Shown: piece by piece, positions 36,472 through 48,300 of the stretch
How positions within the stretch are numbered: position 1 is the first letter of the stretch
How the letters are laid out: each line of letters begins with the position of its first letter
DNA from: Incurvaria masculella
Taxonomy: Eukaryota; Arthropoda; Insecta; Lepidoptera; Incurvariidae
Assembly: GCA_946894095.1 (NCBI GenBank)
Contig: OX335657.1
Span: 14,508,001 to 14,572,000, forward strand
Direction: 5' to 3'
DNA: 64,000 bases
Program-made: the position numbers and the translations under genes
The notes under the pieces: generated by a model
Told to the model about the DNA's origin: nothing
Databases searched by the model: none
The model's input: the letters and a program-made list of their open reading frames with translations, nothing else

Positions 36472-39326
36472 CTGAAAGAATAGGCAAACACCTTTGATAT
36501 ATCTCTCCATCTGAGATGTAGCTTCAGATGCCATCATAAACAGGAGTAGTACATAAACTTATTTCTTATTCCACTGTTTATCCTCGGAATAGTTATACCA
36601 GACCCAAAGATAATACAGGACCCGGAATCGAGAAGGAATATTTAACTTACGCTCACTAACTAGTATTCAAATGAAATGGAATTGAATCAGCAACTACCAC
36701 GATCACCGCCTTACGCCCCCTGGGGTTCTACTCATGAAATTCTCACCTGTGATTCACTTTGCTACTTACCAAGGAGTCACAACACTTTCGTACTCATGAA
36801 ATGACAGCCAGGAGTGTCCCTTTGTAATTATTCTAATTAGAGTGCAATGACACACCATAACATTTGATGTTTGATGACGTCAGGCGAAAGCGTTTCACTA
36901 TCATTTGTGACTAACTCGTTTTCGCTTTCCTGAGTAGATATGCTGCTACGTAGCCCCTACCACAAAGTATACTGTACAGAATACCTTAATTCTGGGTCAA
37001 TCCATTCACTGATTGTCTTAACTACAAAAAAGTTTTCCTATAATCAGGTTTTTTTTAAATAGGTATACATATTCAATTTCTACTTTAAGTTCCCTCTGAA
37101 CAAAAACCTATATAGGTACACTTTAATGTGAAATGTGCCGACTCAATGCCATGTTCCTTAGATCCATAGGTAAAAAATACTTCGATATTACCCCGGGTGG
37201 AGTCGGGTATCATACATAGTTAGTAAATATATAAATTTATACTACTTACAAATTAAATGTGAATAGCACTGAAACCTCAATTTTATTAACCTAAGCCTGG
37301 TTGTCACGAAGTGCTGATTTATTTAAAGCGACACTTAAAGTGTTACTAAAGCGCCGAGTATCTGGTGCTGGTATCGATGGCAAGACGGTATTAAAGGCTC
37401 ATTAATGTGAGGATTAAGATAATCAGTACTTGGTGGAAGAGACCCACTGTTTTGTATGAGACTCATTGTTGAGTTTATAGCTTAGTATTGTTTAAATTAA
37501 TTACATTAACATAATAATATATTTACACTCGACGGGAAGTCTGCCCCTGCACCACGCCTCACGCCTGGTGCGCGGCCCGTAACATGCTATCTCTACTGCA
37601 TCTGACAGTTCACGGAGACACAGTGTCTTTTTTCTTCCGGGATTGGATGGAGTCTGAAAATTATACACAATTTTCGGTTTCGAAGTACCTACCTCAAGCC
37701 ATGCACAAATTTTGAAAATTGTGTTGAGCATAAACGGCATAAACTGCCTTTCTCGTTCTGACACCGTCTATCGGTGCTCGGGAGCCACAAATGGCACCCA
37801 TGATAATGTTTGTTTTTTATAAAACGCGTGAAACGTATAAGTCAACTTGAGTAGCCTTTATAGTCAGAGAGACAAGCACCTAGGTACTAAGTGTTAATTA
37901 ATACTTTTCTCAAGTTGACGTGTGGACATAATTTTGACGTTACGTCTCTTCTACATCCGTTTCTACAAACGTTAAAGTTGAAGCAAGGACAGCGGTGGTC
38001 GATGTGCAACGGAACGCAGATTTAATCGCTCACTTGCCACATTATTTGCTTGTAACTGAGCTCATTCATAACCTATGAATGAATTAATAAATTAACTTTT
38101 TATTGTGCAATATAGATAGATAAATATAAAATAAATAAAAGATCAATTAAAAATAACAACAAAACTGCACAAGGGCGGAGTTACGACTAACGGTGGTTTT
38201 TCCTATTGTGATTTTGTGTCAAAAGTGTAAATATGCGCGTTTTTGTTTTATTTTTTAAATATTTACATACTTACTAAAATGTACGTATCTATAAATTTGG
38301 TACAATCGCGCTCACCGGAATAGTCGGGTAAGCAGCGTGGTATTCGACTGCATCCGGTTCAAGATCCCTGTGGGGACGGAAAATATTTCCACGATTCATA
38401 TTTTACTATGTAATATTTCGTCAGCGTCGACCACATATCAGGTTTGCATTTGATATATTTTTCACCGACTTCATAGAGAAGGAGATTGTTCTATTCCTGA
38501 ATTTTCTTGAAATTAGTAGTGACGTAAAAGTGGCTCAAAATATAGCTTAGATTTAAATTTTAAAATCTGTTTGAAATTATTCCAATTGCACGTCCCCAAT
38601 CAGTTCTTTTTTAGTTACTTAACCACTTCTGAGTTTAACTTTTTATCAATTATTGCACTGAAAATTAAATATTCACTTTTCCCAATGATTGCTGATGGCG
38701 TACCTAACCTAATAGGCGCCCATGGGCTTTAGAACTTTCTGGGGACGCGAACACCATGTCAGCCGGCCAGGTATGCTTCTTCCCCCATGTTATATTTTTA
38801 AGGAAATAATACGGCGCAATTTCTGCGCCAAAAAATGTCCAACCCTATAAAGGATCTTGAGGATTGTAGAGTTCTAACTGAAGGAATCTGGATGGACAGT
38901 AAATGGGTCAATTTCCATTGCACGATGAGCTATGGTAGAAAGGGGACAGAGGGATGGCTTTATGCAGCTCTGAACTAATAATATATCCAAAAATTAGGCA
39001 AAACAGCCAAACCTACACTAAAAAGCGTTGTTATTCTTTTATTGTCTTTCACTTTCATTAGGTAGGTATTACTAAATAACATTGTGTTAAATTATAAAAT
39101 TTAATATTGTCTACTCATTATCAAAAACTGAATTTATAATCATTCTAATGTACGGAGTGCATCACCCTCGGCGCCACAATAGGCATTGGAATTTGCAAAG
39201 AAAATGTATGTGGGTCAAAGTCCAATTTGTGGTCTCTAGGGTGATGTACATGTCGTTGGTTAACGTTACTTACCCTAACGAAGAGATTACTAGCCATACA
39301 CGAAATGCCATTAATGAGAAATGCAT
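36374..39326 (-). CDS. Insulin-like peptide gene 1 (B and A exons sure, 5' end uncertain)
   Basis: This minus-strand gene for a secreted peptide of the insulin superfamily has a B-chain exon at 37653..37527 and an A-chain exon at 36471..36374. The B chain has LCLRELSDAVEIAC, the insulin spacing C-x11-C with Leu at B6 and B11 and Ala at B14, followed by YGPRTRR, a furin-type RxRR site. The A chain has IVDRCC, YGGGC, then DLYDLREYC: the insulin A pattern with Ile-A2, Val-A3, Leu-A13, Tyr-A14, Leu-A16 and Tyr-A19 retained. Two extra cysteines lie between the chains. The first exon homologous to gene 2 is 39326..39274 (phase 2 donor). The small linker exon needed to reach the phase-0 B exon was not found with good splice sites; an alternative first exon at 40007..39936 joins directly. 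It could be a functional hormone gene or one damaged at its 5' end. Receptor type cannot be told from sequence. Confidence 0.8.
36472..37526 (-). other. Phase-1 intron of insulin-like gene 1
   Basis: The donor is GAGT|GTAAAT and the acceptor TTTCAG|ATTGC. The phase-1 position within the connecting peptide is the classical place of the insulin-family intron. The other GT choices nearby throw the A exon into a stop. A MITE (37293-37445) sits in the intron. Confidence 0.82.
37293..37445. mobile_element. Family E MITE in insulin-like gene 1 intron
   Basis: AAGCCTGGTTGTCACGAAGT and CAGTACTTGGTGGAAGAGAC ends, about 153 bp. It is closest to the copy at 39581-39740 (shared GTACTTGGTGGAAGAGACCC). Confidence 0.75.
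37527..37653 (-). CDS. Insulin-like gene 1, B-chain exon
   Basis: The acceptor is TATAATTTTCAG|ACTCC and the donor GAGT|GTAAAT. The exon is 127 nt, 42 codons plus one base. It encodes TPSNPGRKK, a basic site before the B chain, then TLCLRELSDAVEIACYG, PRTRR, and EAWCRGRLPVE, the start of the connecting region with an extra Cys. Gene 2's exon has identical length and identical bases over the run from the first B cysteine to the site of the Ile/Met difference. The usual Gly after the first Cys is Leu here, and the aromatic B24-B26 tail of insulin is absent. Confidence 0.88.
37654..39273 (-). other. Presumed intron 1 of insulin-like gene 1
   Basis: This lies between the signal exon and the B exon. 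The GAG|GTAGGT at 37686-37691 aligns with the gene 2 microexon donor, but no AG precedes it at a suitable distance. A weak in-phase 22-nt alternative is 38267-38288 (TTATAG acceptor, TAT|GTAAAT donor). A family-R palindromic repeat (39146-39250) lies at its 5' end. An RTE-like tail fragment (CACCGACTTC near 38463) and a box-B-like GGTTCAAGATCCC near 38357 also occur here. Confidence 0.4.
39146..39250 (+). repeat. Family R palindromic repeat
   Basis: GTACGGAGTGCATCACCCTC and GGGTGATGTAC ends; interior GTCAAAGTCCAATTTGTGG as in 3190-3325. Confidence 0.55.
39274..39326 (-). CDS. Insulin-like gene 1, candidate signal-peptide exon
   Basis: The 53-nt exon from ATG to donor AGG|GTAAGT reads MHFSLMAFRVWLVISSL plus GG (phase 2). 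It aligns with gene 2 exon 1 (shared MH start and WLV-SSLG end, same donor phase and flanking bases), so both derive from a duplicated first exon. The hydrophobic core is interrupted by Arg, so its secretion signal looks weaker than gene 2's. A TATA-like TTAAATAG (plus 39385-39392) lies about 60 bases upstream. Confidence 0.55.
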
Positions 39327-39580
39327 GTTTTTTCTTGGACAGACCGTTCGGTATAAGACCAGTACCAATTGTGCATTCTTAATTCTATTTAAGGTGTGGA
39401 AATAGCAGTCGATCATCTACATTTGCTTCAGATTTATTTTAACAAAATCTTTGTGATCGATTTTCGTACCAGCTTTTTGTCTAATTCCTTATCTACTATT
39501 CTAATAGTTTGGCATTTTAAATAGATCTGCATTCTCCTAGATGCATCTTTGTTATTAAATATTAATTAGTAAACTAACTC

Positions 39581-39740
39581 TTAGTCTGGTTTTCACCAAG
39601 TGCTGATTTATATTAATCTACACCTAAAAGGCCTTAATTACTAAATTTCTGATTATCTTGTACTGGTATCGATTTCGAAATGATAAGAAAGGCCCTTTAA
39701 TGTGAGGATTAAGCTTATCTGTACTTGGTGGAAGAGACCC
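39581..39740. mobile_element. Family E MITE
   Basis: TTAGTCTGGTTTTCACCAAG to GTACTTGGTGGAAGAGACCC, about 160 bp, upstream of insulin-like gene 1. Confidence 0.75.
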
Positions 39741-39935
39741 TTATTATTTCTTCCTGTAAATTAAACTTGAATATTTAAAACGAATTTTAAAGCAATACAC
39801 CTGGTATTTAAATAAATAATAGACGAATATAGGTTTTCTTAATTTTGAACATCTGGATATTTACCCTTAAACAATTATGCATATCGAATTTTTAATGACG
39901 TAATTACTTAGAAAAGAACAAGAAAAATAATTTAC

Positions 39936-40007
39936 CGTTACATAATTATTGTGCAATTCTACGGTAATTATTATTAAACTAGCCGATATTAGCAAGCAGA
40001 AAAGCAT
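39936..40007 (-). CDS. Insulin-like gene 1, alternative first exon candidate
   Basis: This 72-nt stretch encodes a strong signal-like segment, MLFCLLISASLIIITVE, followed by LHNNYVT, and ends ACG|GTAAAT in phase 0. It can splice directly to the B exon (phase 0) for a 98-residue precursor. An acceptor-like AAATTTCAG lies 27 bases before the ATG. I found no counterpart in gene 2, so it is either an alternative promoter/exon or a chance hydrophobic ORF in AT-rich DNA. Confidence 0.3.
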
Positions 40008-42247
40008 AGTAAACCTTTTCAAATTGATGCAGCGCTGAAATTTAAATATAAGCATAAACAGCATAGCGCCTGTCTACAGAAACAGTGATGTTGTTAATAT
40101 AAAAGAAAAAATAATGTAATGAATATGGTAAAATAATTTTATTAGCCTTAAAGATACATTGTCAATTAATGAAACAAATTAAAATAATGCTAGCAACAGT
40201 ACACATTTCATTACTCTTAAGCTACTCTATCGATAAGAACATTTATTTATTGTAATTTTTTAATCACTAGCCTGTAAAATATAAATGTGATTACTGCTAG
40301 TCAGTAATACCAATTTTTTTTTAAAGAATTGCTAGAATGTTGCCCAAAACGTGCCAGAATGAAAAAAAATATGTAAAACAAGTAATCATTAACTTAATAT
40401 TCGCTAGGACTTATTGATTAAATTGATAATAAAGTCGAACATAGAACCTCCTCCTTTTGTGAAGTGGGTTAAAATATATGTATTGTTGTTGATATTGTCA
40501 TTGATTACTTAAAATGAGCAAGTAACGATTTTTTTAGTAGTCGCTGCTGGAAACAAAAATAACTAGACTAGTGGAAGGTAGTAAAATGGCAACACTGGGT
40601 ACCAGGTGGTCTATGTGACACACATCCTCCGTGATCTGACATATGTCACAAATATCAAGATCGCTGGGTATTGCCCCCGCCATCAATATATTTTTTAGAT
40701 TGTAACAGCGCTGATGCATGTACTTTTTTATTAATTCAAATTCATTTGTATGTATGTATGAAATGAATGATGTTTATTTGTGTTTATAAAAATGTGAAAA
40801 AATCTTATAATAATTGCTTATATAATAAAGCTGGCCGTAAAGTTAAACTCCTCAAACAAAATCTTAGTTTGAAACCCATTTACCATCTTGCTTATTTGCT
40901 ATATACTTGCTACGAATAAAAATAATGAGCATTTTTGTTAATTAAATAATCAACATTTTTAATCGTAGATAATTTGCTTACGTAGACAGCAAACAGAAAT
41001 TCAACACCAAGCATGTTTGCTTTGGTTTGCTTAAGACAAAGATTTGGATCTCTGGACTAAGAATATTTTTTTACGAAAAACGAATCATTTATAAAGTGGA
41101 ACTAAATTTAATCTGAAATCTAGTAAAATTGTATGCGTTCTCTTGAATATTGACACAGTCTCATAAAAGTAAATATCAATCTCAGTATTACAGAGATATA
41201 AATAGATAGATGAGTCATCGCCAAGCAGCATAAATAGTGTCAATATTCAAGAGAAAGCTGCAGAAGGCCCTGGTACTAGCCAAATCGCAAAGTTAGACGA
41301 GGCACCCCAAGTTAACTAACTAAGTCTGATGATTATAAGTGTCATTCTTACAATATATGATTCCTTGTCTAGGAATCGAATTATTTTCGTTAATGTATGT
41401 TTCCTTTTTCTATACAAAATACATTGCGGAAACGGTGTCCATTTCCGAACTTTTTTGACTAAATGTAGAAATCTAAAAGAAAATGGAATTTTTTGTTTAT
41501 GCATATATGCTGTTTTTGCTTATATCTAGAAATCGAATTACTTTCAGATTTCTAATGAGAAAAATCAACTTTTTTATTTTTATTTATTTAAATATTAATT
41601 TTTTATTATTTTTATTTTATTATTTAAATAAACGATAGAATAAAAAAATATTAACAATCCATTATCAGTCTGGAGTTCTATTTGGATTTGCTGAAGCGTT
41701 TCACTACATATTATTACATTTGTTAAAAAGTGCATTTGTATGGCGCGAGTAGTTGGCTAGTCCTAGCGCCTTTAAGATTTCATTATGTTTTATGACTAAA
41801 CCGTAACAGACTCTATTTATAAACGATTTGTTTTAATATGATTTCATGCATTTTTGAAAGTAGTCCATTTATTTTTTCCTTATTAGACTATAATTAATTT
41901 CAGGAAGTTTACTTATATTTTATTCTCAATGGCTTTTAGTGGGTTATTCTTCTGGCAAGACTGGGCGGAAAATGGTCCTATAAGCATGAAGGTATGTAAC
42001 TAATATTTTGTTGTTGTTCGATTTTTTTCTGCCTATGTCTTGGTGTTAGCTGAAACACTTGGTATGATGGAGACAAACAGGTTTTAGGAACAAAAAACCA
42101 ATTTAATTGTTTTAAAAGTGGTTCCAAAGATTTTTCAAACTTCGTTTTGTGGGAGGTTTAATAGTCGGATATTTACGAGCCAATCCTTTAAATGGTATGA
42201 CTATGAATAATGTGACGATTGTGTGTCAGCCTTGCCAGCCAGACTAT

Positions 42248-42345
42248 TCAGCAGTATTCCCTGAGATCATACAGATCGCAGCCTCCGCCGTAGCAGCAGC
42301 GATCGACTATCTTGTCCATGTTCAGCTCTCTGTCCGGGTGGCAAT
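42248..42345 (-). CDS. Insulin-like gene 2, A-chain exon (last exon)
   Basis: The acceptor is CTGTTTTTCAG|ATTGC. The 98-nt exon ends in TGA (42248-42250). It reads CHPDRELNMDK then IVDRCC-YGGGC-DLYDLREYC, identical in the A chain to gene 1 despite four silent changes there (TAC/TAT, TGC/TGT, GAT/GAC, CTC/CTT). The opposite-strand ORF here is a shadow. Confidence 0.88.
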
Positions 42346-45300
42346 CTGAAAAACAGATTGCATAAATTAGTTTTGTTGGCAAAAATATCTGATATAACTG
42401 GCTGAGATAAATAGTCGTAACAGAAACTAAGACTAACGAAAAGTAGTACTTTGTGACGTCAATTTGCAATACTTTGAGAATCCGTCCATACAAAATGTGT
42501 CAAAGTGACGTCACAAAGTACTACTTTTCGTTAGCCTTAGTTTTTGTTACGACTATTTATCTCAGCCTGAGAGACATTGCATGGCATCGGTTACACTTTA
42601 GAAACAAAATTTAAATTGCAACTAAATATTCCTAGATCATTCATTCATTTATCCAAACTAAAATACTCCTAGATAGATATAGAAGAGAATACATTTACAC
42701 CAAAAAAAGCATTTATTCAAGTTATATTTAAAATAGACTAGATGCACTAAAATAATTTCAATTGACTTTGTGATGGATGATTTTCTTTCAAAAGTATCAT
42801 ATAGCTTTGTACCCAATTTAATTAATAGTTTTTTTAATGAGTTATTTCGTTATTTTTGACTGTAATTTCATATCCTTTGCATGAATCCTCTTTCTTTAGG
42901 TGTTCTAAAATGTATTGTTATGCAACATAGGTATATAACTAACTTTATTATTTTGTCTGGAGTATTAGTTAAGACTTTAGCGTCATCATTGACAAAATGA
43001 GGTTTTTTCGGTCAGACCATGGAGGTGGTCAGACATCCTACTTAATTACATGAATTTCGAATACAAAATATTTCCGCCAATTTAAAAATGTATGATATTT
43101 CTTCGTTTGAGCTTAAATAACATATCTAACTATACTGTTAAATATCGGGTGAATTCGAGTTTAGATAATAAGAAATGTATTTACACTGAACGAGAAATAC
43201 GCCCCTGCACCACACCTCACGCCTGGTGCGCGGCCCGTAACATGCCATCTCTACTGCATCTGACAGTTCACGGAGACACAACGTCTTTTTTTTTCCGGGA
43301 TCGGTTGGTGGCTGAAAAGTGAAATATAATATTTGGTTAAACACTTGCTTTAGAGACTTACAGGATACATACTGTAAAAGGCAAGACTAGAGTTATGTCT
43401 TTGGTAAATGTTATGCAAATATCAAGTAAAGACTTACCCTAATAAACCTAGATCATCATCTGAATAGTTATACAATGTGAGAGAAAGGTAACTACAAGAC
43501 ATTGTATAACTTGGTATAACTATTCAGACGATAATCTGGGTTTATAAGTAACAGGGTATAAGGATAGGAGGATAGGAGCTTATATGTACTTTTATGGCTT
43601 GGATGGCTAATACTAAATCCACTGTCATGATATGAACCCAATACTGCATTCCTGAGAGGATTAGGTGGAATGCCAGGACCATCCCTTTGTGAGCACGACT
43701 ACATTGAACTGGACGGAAGACATGGACAATTGTTCATTGCCGTTTCGACTATCTTTTCCAATGCAACGGTGCGGGCTTAACCATACCACCTACTAGGAAA
43801 GGGGACTTAGCGTGGAGTGCACAATCTCAGGTTAGTCATAAGTTTAAAATTAAAAAACATCCGTCCTTATTTTTCGCCTCAAAAATAAAGAAGAGAGATC
43901 TGTTTTAACTATAACTATATTAACCAAACTATAACCGCCCGGGTTGTTACCATCGCATTGGAGGAAAAGATGGCCGAAGCGGCAATGAAAATTTCTCATA
44001 AAGGGAAGGTGATGTATATGTCTAATATCATTACGGTATTTGTGTAATATTTGTAATCCATGTCAGGTTGCATAATACTTAATGATGGCATATATTTTAA
44101 AGTAATTAACTAATGGTTTAAGAACAGCGACCAAAAAGTATTAGCATACTCACTGGAATAGTCGGGTATCCACCGGCTTTTTGCACCACACCCAATTTTG
44201 GATCCCTGGAATGACAAACAATATTATTCTCTGCCAATTTTTTGCGTCCAAGTCTGTCCTACGCCCCGTGACGCCGACCCATTTAGGCCATAAGTTCGTT
44301 ACACCTGAATATTCGGTACCCGGAAAGGATGGAGGAATTTTCCAAAAGAGCTGCAGACCTATTCCTGGGATTCCGTAATCAGCAATCAGAAATCCGAACA
44401 GAACAGCTTTTATTGCGGATTTCAAAGCGGTTTTTCGACGCCAAACGTGGATTTATTTAAAAAAAACTATGCTCCGGAATTTTTTGGTGAAGAAAATCAT
44501 TTTGAAAACCGCTATAAAAGCTATTTTCGAGACTCAGGATTCCTGATTGCTGATTATGGAATTCCAGGAATGGGCCTGCTGCTCGGGGACTGCCCGGAAC
44601 GGCCCGGAAATTGCCGGAATTGCCGTACCCCCAGCAAGCGCCAGCGGCTGCGAAGAAACGAAATTCGATATAGTTTTAGTTCTTTACAGCCGTTTGCGAG
44701 TTGAGGGGGAAGGACAAGATCCGCCCCGGGCAGTATACGCTCGCGTCTATGGCTGCGTTTATTATGCGCGTTGTATGGGATCTGAGCCGGTAGTCTCAGT
44801 TGTCACCTAAATTGGCGTTACGGCAAACCGATCGACTGGCGTTTTCAAATGTATGGAGAAATTGAAGAGCGCGCGCAGCGGGCGTTAAGCGAACTAACAT
44901 TTGCGAGTCCGAGCTTGATTTTACAGATAACTCAACGTTGCCGTAAATACGTCGACGTTGCCGTTTACGTCCACTCCGCGTTTTCATACAAATCGGAAGT
45001 CCACGTTTGACTTTGACAGCTAGAAGAAGTAAAACCACAGAATATCTAGTAAAAACTTGTATGGAGTTTGGAGAAAGCGCCAGTCGATCGGTTTGCCGTA
45101 AACGCCAATTTAGGTGAGAACTCAGACTGACCACTCTGTAATACCCGAAGTCTCAGTGGTCACTGCCGTAAATACGTCGACGTTACCGTTTACGTCGACT
45201 CCGCATTTTCATACATATCGGAAGTCCGAGTTTGACTTTGACAGCTTGAAGAAGTAATACCACAGAATATCTAGTAAACACTTGTATGGAGTTTGACGTT

Positions 45301-48300
45301 TTCACGGAAAACGCCAGTCGATAGGTTTGCCGTAAACGTCAATTTAGGTGAGAACTCAGACTGACCACTCTGAGGCCCTATTACGAGTTACAAATCACTT
45401 ATCTAAATTTCGCCGAGCTCTTCGTTTCCGCAGGTTAACACCATTGAATTGAGCAGGCATTTAAAGGATACACTAAGTCGCCCGTCCAAGGGATTGGATG
45501 TCTGTGTAGATACATATTTTGAACACATTTATATCATTTAATTTTTCTACACAAATTTATAAATCCATGGGCGGGCGATTTAGTGTATCCCTTAAATGCC
45601 TGCTTTATTAGGGTTCCGTACCCAAAGGGTGCCAACGAAACCCTATTACGAAGCCTCCGCTGTCCGTCCGTCCGTCTGTCCGTCCGTCCGGCCGTCCGTC
45701 CGTCTGTTACAAAGCTGTATCTCATGAACCGTAATAGATAGGCAGCTAAAATTTTCACAGAGTGTGTATTTATTTTGCCGCTATAACAATAAAATATAAA
45801 ATATATTAAAAAATAATAAAAATTAAAGGGGAGCCCTATACAAAAGACGTGATTTTTTTGTGTAAAATCATGTACGATGGTACACTGATGGTTTTTTCAA
45901 TGGTGTAAACCTGCGGAAATTAAGAGCTCACTGTTTTGATAAGTTATTTGTGACTAGTAATGGGCCTCTGGCCTTCCGGTCCTATAAATGTGTGCTTGCA
46001 GCGAAGGAGTTTTCCTTACGATCCCGAATACTTATCTACCGCGAAGCGCCAGAAATTGTACCTCTCATATTTTTATTTTATAATATCCGATAAAATAAGA
46101 AAACATATTTGAAATTTATAAAATAATACCATAATTAGTTCGAGGCTTACCTGCAAGATTCTACTTTGGTCGTAACGTAACTACCTACCTACCTACGTAT
46201 CCACTGATTATAATGTGATTTTTTTTAATTAACTAACAAAATCTGTCACACATGTGAATAGACTAGGAGGTCGCGACAAAAATGGTAACGATAACGTAAA
46301 TGGCTGAAACTGGGTTCACGGGATAAAGACCAACCCTCTGAAGCCAAATGTGGCAGTCTGCCTGTTCCAAGTGGTTGCGTTACCTAGATAAGGCGATTGA
46401 AAAAGTAGTTATGGTGACAAACAATATATAAGGTGAGTTTAAAATAATCTACAAGCCTTATAGGGTTGATTCAGTATCTGATATAGAACAACTTTTGCTA
46501 AGAATGTAGGTATGTAATTTTTTTTGTCTTCCCAGTATTGTCAACAACTTTTGCGAAGGAACTATGTACCTATCGGTAATGGTTTCCACGAAAATAAATT
46601 ATTAAAGTGCACTAACTCTTCAAACTGCCTATTTGAAAAATAGGTTCCGCGCCGCGCCGCCCCGGCGGCGCGGGGCGGCGCGCGGCGGCAGAGTCTATTT
46701 TACCTACCCGAATAGTTTTGCCTCCTTGCCACGCTGACGTACGCAGCGCCGGGCTATGGATTTGGTCGGCGCGGCTGTAATGTAGGTATGTACACAAGCA
46801 TGCATGTCCTTTTTCGCCCGATCGGCACTCGCTTCACTTAAATTCACTCACGTGTGATACTCAGGTCCGATGCGCGTCATGGACCTTGACATACTCATAG
46901 ATAATATAATATTGGACATACTAATTGCTTTCAAAACGAAAACAAACGTCCTTCAGTGAGAGGGGCGGTGATGGCGGCGGGGGAGATGGGGCGGCGGGGC
47001 TTCTGTCTGCGCACGCGGCGGCGGCGGTGGCGGCGGAGAATTGTCTTGTGTCAGTGGGTCACGGTCGGGTCAATACCCCGTGGTTGACCTATATTTTTAA
47101 TTAGGTAGTTGAAGAGTTAGTGCACTTTAATAAATTATTTTCGTGGAAACCATTACAGATAGGTGGATAGTTTCTTCGCAAAAGTTGTTTAAAATACTGG
47201 GAAGAACATACTGTTTAAATTTCTCAAAAATTAAAATGGAACAAAAAAAATTACATACCTACATTCTTAGCAAAAGTTGTTCTATATCTGATACTGAATC
47301 AACCCTATAAGGCTTGTAGATTATTTTAAACTCACCTTATATATGATAAGGTAAATGGATGTAAATGACGAAGCATGAAAGTATCAGTACATACTTGCTT
47401 AGCAATACAAAAACTGAACAAATCTTTGATTGCATTTCTTAGTTATGGGCGATTTAGGTTACAGATATAACTTTAGGTATATTTAAGTATTTAATAAAAA
47501 AACCGACTGGTTATTGTTGTATAATTAATAGGTATCAATGTTTCCAGACAATCAGTATATTCATCAGCAGGTACATACCAGTGTCTATTTTATATAGCCA
47601 ATCTAGATAACGCAACCACTTGGCGCAGGCAGACCGACATATTTAGCATCAGAGGGTTGGTCTCTAACATGTGAAACCAGATTCAGCCATTTACCTTATC
47701 GTGACCAAAAATGTCGTGACCTCCCGGAATAGAAGCGGGACCCGAAAAATCCCAAATATGTGGCTGATGGATTATGAAATATAAAAGTTAAAACACTTCT
47801 AATGGACATATCCATCTAAAGTTAACTTCCCGCAAAAAATCCGGGGATCGATTAGTAATCATTATATTAGTACTTGATTTTTAGCGGCAAAAAATATGAT
47901 GGCAAACATATTAAACTTTAAAAAAAATCAGAAGTTATTTTTGAGGCTGCTTCTTTTGTATCCCTGGGAGCACCGCAAGAAATAAATGTATTTCCTTCAC
48001 AATTTGTCACACAAAAGAAGTGCATTTTGTTACGAATGCGAGCTGTTCCATGGTTCGGAACCCATGTAAAGCTGTAGGTCTCCTTCCCCTACGAGGTGGT
48101 AGGTTAAGTCCGCCTAGGTGGGTACCACCCACAGAAATCGGAATATCCACCGCACTGGATGAAACTATGGTTGAGGAACGTCGTGTATTGGGTAATCATA
48201 CCGGTAGTTGTGTGATATAAGCCAACCATGTCGGGTTCCACTAAAAAATAAATACTCGCATAGCTTGACCTGTGACATTACGCAAAAGAAGTTTTACCAA

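Larger units (their letters stand above)
39327..42247. other. Interval between insulin-like genes 1 and 2
   Basis: Apart from the candidate exon above and a MITE at 39581-39740, this is AT-rich sequence without a recognisable gene. Minus-strand AATAAA signals for gene 2 lie near 41923 and 41868. A short minus-strand stretch near 40540-40700 (CDIC ... H) faintly resembles the zinc-binding end of retrotransposon reverse transcriptases, too weak to call. Confidence 0.4.

Noticed and set aside
41904..41991. Plus-strand exon-like segment (TTTCAG acceptor, AAG|GTATGT donor) with an open hydrophobic frame
   Set aside because: No partner exons in phase, no family match, and it lies in the likely 3' UTR of insulin-like gene 2.
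42149..42349. Plus-strand ORF of 66 codons with a hydrophobic start
   Set aside because: It is the antisense shadow of the insulin-like A-chain exon, whose paralog at 36374-36471 is conserved in the minus-strand frame.
46612..46797. Arg/Pro/Ala-rich ORF in a GC-rich patch, also at 55967-56191
   Set aside because: It lies in the core of element L, is open because of GC-rich simple sequence, and shows no transposase motif.
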